From: Streptomyces sp. R302
GTDB taxonomy: Bacteria > Actinomycetota > Actinomycetes > Streptomycetales > Streptomycetaceae
Length of the DNA: 64,000 nt
Direction of reading: 5' to 3'
Assembly: GCF_012927245.1 (NCBI RefSeq)
Contig: NZ_JABBGE010000002.1
Span: forward strand, 186,001 to 250,000
The number at the start of each line of letters is the position of its first letter. Within the stretch, counting starts at the first letter, position 1. Below, piece by piece: positions 61,359 through 64,000 of the stretch. Under the pieces are notes generated by a model. That model searched no databases. It worked only from the letters and a program-made list of their open reading frames with translations, and was not told the DNA's origin. Position numbers and translations under genes: made by a program.

Positions 61359-61519
61359 GGCGTCCCGGATTTCTCCCGGAGGTTTCGCTTCGGTCTCGAA
61401 TCGCGGGCGCGGGAACCGTCAACGGCTGGATAAGCTCCTGACTCGTACGGGGGCCTCGTGGCCACGCGCGTCGTCCTGCCCCCGATCGCACACCACCGAG
61501 CCGTCGATGGGGCTGGAGA

Positions 61520-62629
61520 ATGATCGAGGCAGTCGGCCTGACCAAGCGCTACGGCGCGAAGACGGCCGTGTACAAGCTTTCCTTCCAGGTGAGGCCGGGC
61601 GTCGTCACCGGCTTCCTGGGCCCGAACGGCTCCGGCAAGTCGACCACCATGCGCATGATCCTCGGCCTGGACACCCCCACGGCCGGGCACGTGACGATCG
61701 GCGGCCACCCCTTCCGGCGGCTGCCGAACGCGCCCCGGCAGGTCGGCGCCCTCCTCGACGCCAAGGCCGTGCACGGCGGCCGCAGCGCCCGCAGCCACCT
61801 CCTGTCCCTCGCCCAGCTGGCCGGCATCCCGGCCCGCCGGGTGGACGAGGTGCTGGGCGTGGTGGGCCTCCAGGACGTGGCGAAGCGGCGTTCCAAGGGC
61901 TTCTCGCTCGGCATGGGCCAGCGGCTCGGCATCGCGGCGGCGCTGCTCGGCGACCCGCAGGTGCTGCTCTTCGACGAGCCGGTCAACGGCCTCGACCCGG
62001 AGGGCATCCTCTGGGTGCGGAACCTGATGAAGAAGCTGGCCTCCGAGGGCCGCACGGTCTTCGTCTCCAGCCACCTGATGAGCGAGATGGCGCTCACGGC
62101 GGACCACCTGATCGTGATCGGCCGGGGGCAGCTGCTCTCCGACATGCCGGTGAAGCAGTTCATCTCGGCGAACTCGGCGGACTTCGCCCGGGTCCGCACC
62201 CCGGAGGGCGAGCCCGCGCTGCGGGACAAGCTGTCGGGCGTGCTCGTCGAGGCCGGCGGCCAGGTGCTGTCCGAGCCGGACGGGGCGCTGCGGGTCACCG
62301 GCCTGCCGCTGCCGAGGATCAGCGACCTGGCGCACGGGGCGGACGTACGGCTCTGGGAGCTGTCCCCGCACCAGGCCTCCCTGGAGGAGGCGTACATGCG
62401 CCTCACGCAGGGCGCGGTGGACTACCGCTCGACCGACGACAAGCTGGCCCACCTCCAGGCCCCGCCGCAGCCCGGAGAGCCGGGGTACGGGATGCCGCAG
62501 GGGCCGCCGGTCCCGTCGGACGTGCCGCAGCAGGGCTGGTACGCCCCGCCGCCGCCCGGACAGAACTCGTACGCCGCCCCGCAGCCGAGCCTCCAGAAGC
62601 CGAGCGACACCACCGAGGACGCCCGATGA
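61520..62629 (+). CDS. ABC transporter ATP-binding protein (pair 2)
   Basis: A 369-residue ATPase closely related to the one at 59515: Walker A GFLGPNGSGKSTTMRMIL, signature KGFSLGMGQRLGIAAALL, Walker B VLLFDEPVNGLDPEG and H-loop VFVSSHLMSEMALTA. The extra C-terminal tail is Pro/Gln-rich (PPQPGEPGYGMPQGPPVPSD), longer than in pair 1 and low-complexity. ATG 61520 follows GGAG. The stop overlaps the permease gene by ATGA. The near-identical ATPase cores of the two pairs suggest a recent tandem duplication followed by divergence of the permeases. Confidence 0.9.
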   Translation: MIEAVGLTKRYGAKTAVYKLSFQVRPGVVTGFLGPNGSGKSTTMRMILGLDTPTAGHVTIGGHPFRRLPNAPRQVGALLDAKAVHGGRSARSHLLSLAQLAGIPARRVDEVLGVVGLQDVAKRRSKGFSLGMGQRLGIAAALLGDPQVLLFDEPVNGLDPEGILWVRNLMKKLASEGRTVFVSSHLMSEMALTADHLIVIGRGQLLSDMPVKQFISANSADFARVRTPEGEPALRDKLSGVLVEAGGQVLSEPDGALRVTGLPLPRISDLAHGADVRLWELSPHQASLEEAYMRLTQGAVDYRSTDDKLAHLQAPPQPGEPGYGMPQGPPVPSDVPQQGWYAPPPPGQNSYAAPQPSLQKPSDTTEDAR

Positions 62630-63462
62630 CCGCCCCCACGCCGACCCCGACGCCCGCCCCGCCGTACGGCTACGTCTCCCCCATCCCGGTCCGCCGGGCG
62701 CACCTCGGGGACGCGCTCGCCTCCGAGTGGACGAAGATCCGCTCGGTGCGGTCGACGGTGTGGACGCTGGGCACGATGGTCCTGCTGATGCTGGTGATCG
62801 GCCTGGGCGTGGGCGCGATCGCCGCCTCCGAGGGCGGGAACATGGGCGAGGAGTCGGCGCTGCCGCTGGGCTTCTTCGGGATGCTGCCGGCCTCGATCTG
62901 CGTGATCACGCTGGGTGTGCTGACGATCTCGTCCGAGTACGGCACGGGCATGATCCGGACGACGCTGACGGCGTGCCCGAGCCGGTCTCGGGTGCTCGCG
63001 GCGAAGGCGATCGTCTTCTTCCTGCTGGTCTTCACGGTGACCCTGGTCGTGGCCTTCGGGGTGGCGACCGCGCAGGTGGCGATGGTGGACGCGGCGGAGC
63101 CGACGGGCGGCGAGTGGGCGCGGGCCACGGTCGGCGCGGCCGGCTTCATGGCGCTGCTCGGTCTGCTGTCGATGGCGGTCGGGGCGCTGGTGCGGCACTC
63201 GGCCGGCGCGATCACGGTGATGATCGGCGTGCTGCTGCTGCCGCTGGTGGCGGCGCTGTTCATGTTCTCGTCGGCGCTGAAGGGGCTCCAGGAGGTGCTC
63301 TTCACCTACTCGGTGCCCTCGCAGCTGATCTCGCTGTACAGCGCGCGGCCGCCGTTCACGGACAACGGCCCGGCGGGCTGGGAGACGCTCCTGATCATGG
63401 CGGTGGCCGCCACGGTGGGTCTTGGCGGCGCGTTCGCCCTGCTGAACAATCGGGACGTCTGA
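62626..63462 (+). CDS. ABC-2-type permease (pair 2)
   Basis: A 278-residue membrane protein, same family as the permease at 60534. A Pro/Thr-rich start (TAPTPTPTPAPPYGYVSPIP) precedes ASEWTKIRSVRSTVWTLGTM, then ISSEYGTGMIRTTLTACPSR, VLAAKAIVFFLLVFTVTLVV and AITVMIGVLLLPLVAALFMF. Six helices are predicted. It is coupled to its ATPase by ATGA. Only 13 bases separate its stop from the convergent small zinc-protein gene, with no hairpin between. Substrate is unknown. Confidence 0.88.
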   Translation: MTAPTPTPTPAPPYGYVSPIPVRRAHLGDALASEWTKIRSVRSTVWTLGTMVLLMLVIGLGVGAIAASEGGNMGEESALPLGFFGMLPASICVITLGVLTISSEYGTGMIRTTLTACPSRSRVLAAKAIVFFLLVFTVTLVVAFGVATAQVAMVDAAEPTGGEWARATVGAAGFMALLGLLSMAVGALVRHSAGAITVMIGVLLLPLVAALFMFSSALKGLQEVLFTYSVPSQLISLYSARPPFTDNGPAGWETLLIMAVAATVGLGGAFALLNNRDV

Positions 63463-63475
63463 GCGCGGACGGACC

Positions 63476-63802
63476 CTAGTACTTCGGCGCGTTGCGGGAC
63501 CGCTGCACCCGGGTGGTGCGGCGGTCCTTCGCGTTCCAGCAGGCCTTGTGCCAGTGGCGGCGGTCGTCGACGCCGCCGTACTCGGGCCAGGCGACGACGT
63601 GCGGGGCGCCGGCCGGGATCTCCTGGTCGCAGCCGGGGCAGCGGTAGCGCTTGCCCGGGGAGCTGGCGCCGGCGACGAGGCGGACGTACCACTCCTCGCC
63701 CTGCCAGGTCTCGGTGCGCTGCGAGCCGCCGTACCGGTCGTCGCGCTCGTCCTGCGCCTCGGGCTTCGCGCCGCGGCGGGAGCGGTGGTGACGCGGGGAC
63801 AC
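63476..63802 (-). CDS. Small zinc-knuckle protein (often called ATP/GTP-binding)
   Basis: A 108-residue basic protein. A flexible Arg/His/Asp-rich N-terminus (about 1-40) is followed by WQGEEWYVRLVAGASSPGKR, RCPGCDQEIPAGAPHVVAWP and RRHWHKACWNAKDRR. Cys-x2-Cys with a distal His-x3-Cys looks like a single structural zinc site. It is conserved in Streptomyces and commonly named ATP/GTP-binding, but no P-loop is present, so that name is doubtful. GTG 63802 follows GAGGTG. It converges on the ABC permease. Confidence 0.82.
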   Translation of the reverse strand: MSPRHHRSRRGAKPEAQDERDDRYGGSQRTETWQGEEWYVRLVAGASSPGKRYRCPGCDQEIPAGAPHVVAWPEYGGVDDRRHWHKACWNAKDRRTTRVQRSRNAPKY

Positions 63803-64000
63803 AGCACACCTCACGGGGTCGGGGAACACGGACCGTTCCCTCCAGCGTACGGGCCGCGACGTGGTGCCCGGGTGCCCGGTCCCGGCCTCCGGACCGAAAA
63901 TCGCAAGAACTTCACGCGAGGCCGTTGCCTTTGGCACGTGTCAGACGTTGTTGCCGGTACGAGGGTCAGTGACGCGTCGGCCGCGAGGAGGCAGAAGACG
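63803..64000. other. Window edge, upstream of the small zinc protein
   Basis: No supported gene in the last 200 bases. An AT-richer stretch (about 63895-63925, GAAAATCGCAAGAACTTC) may belong to the promoter of the minus-strand zinc-protein gene or of a gene beyond the window. Confidence 0.4.

Noticed and set aside
59515-63462. Part of an antibiotic biosynthetic cluster
   Set aside because: No biosynthetic genes are nearby; it is flanked by core genes filP and a conserved small protein.

Overview
The window is a stretch of high-GC actinobacterial chromosome, almost certainly a Streptomyces. Scy and FilP (polar-growth coiled-coil proteins), the cslA-glxA-cslZ tip-glycan locus, isobutyryl-CoA mutase IcmA, an AbsC-like MarR regulator and the GlgE-TreS-Mak-GlgB alpha-glucan pathway are all Streptomyces hallmarks. 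Much of the gene order matches, from memory, the S. coelicolor core around SCO5396-SCO5444 read in reverse. The csl locus belongs elsewhere in that genome (about SCO2836-2838), so it marks a possible rearrangement. There is no tRNA, rRNA, CRISPR array, prophage or insertion sequence. This is core chromosome with many small repeats and well-formed terminators.

Layout. 1-13.7 kb: alpha-glucan metabolism, with glgP (cut by the window start), a membrane Ser/Thr kinase fused to an extracellular peptide-binding domain, an AraC regulator, then glgE-treS, mak and glgB. 13.7-18.3 kb: a HelD-type RNA-polymerase-recycling helicase with a compact divergent promoter and possible antisense RNA at its 5' end, an alpha/beta hydrolase, and a flavin/F420 reductase-hemerythrin fusion. 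18.3-23.2 kb: a C4-dicarboxylate symporter divergent from a CitA/DcuS-type two-component system, then an HTH protein. 23.3-29.8 kb: central carbon genes pfkA, pta-ackA and pyk. 30-34.9 kb: an envelope operon (DUF6230, DUF6114 and a low-complexity secreted protein) and a thioredoxin-TPR protein. 35-41.4 kb: regulators, a PPOX-type enzyme, icmA with a 24-bp perfect palindrome, and an MFS exporter divergent from an ArsR-type regulator. 41.4-46.4 kb: cslZ, glxA and cslA. 46.4-50.8 kb: an apparently autoregulated TetR gene, a thiamine-binding/DUF3817 pair, three tandem AIM24 genes and an absC-like gene. 50.8-53.6 kb: meaB, a thiolase and methylmalonyl-CoA epimerase. 53.8-59.4 kb: scy and filP. 59.5-63.8 kb: two paralogous ABC exporter pairs and a small zinc-knuckle protein.

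How it fits together. TreS and Mak turn trehalose into maltose-1-phosphate, GlgE polymerises it and GlgB branches the glucan; GlgP degrades it. PfkA, Pyk and Pta-AckA handle glycolysis and overflow acetate. IcmA, MeaB, the epimerase and the thiolase connect valine/odd-chain acyl-CoA and methylmalonyl-CoA precursor supply. Scy/FilP and CslA/GlxA/CslZ all act at growing hyphal tips.

The items most worth a second look are the promoter/terminator pair inside the helD leader, the 40-residue (one heptad plus three hendecads) repeat expansion in Scy with patchy codon use, the 22-bp hairpin family upstream of glgB, the 54-bp in-frame insertion in Pta, and the operator-flanked TetR promoter. All family assignments come from reading motifs by eye; no database search was run.
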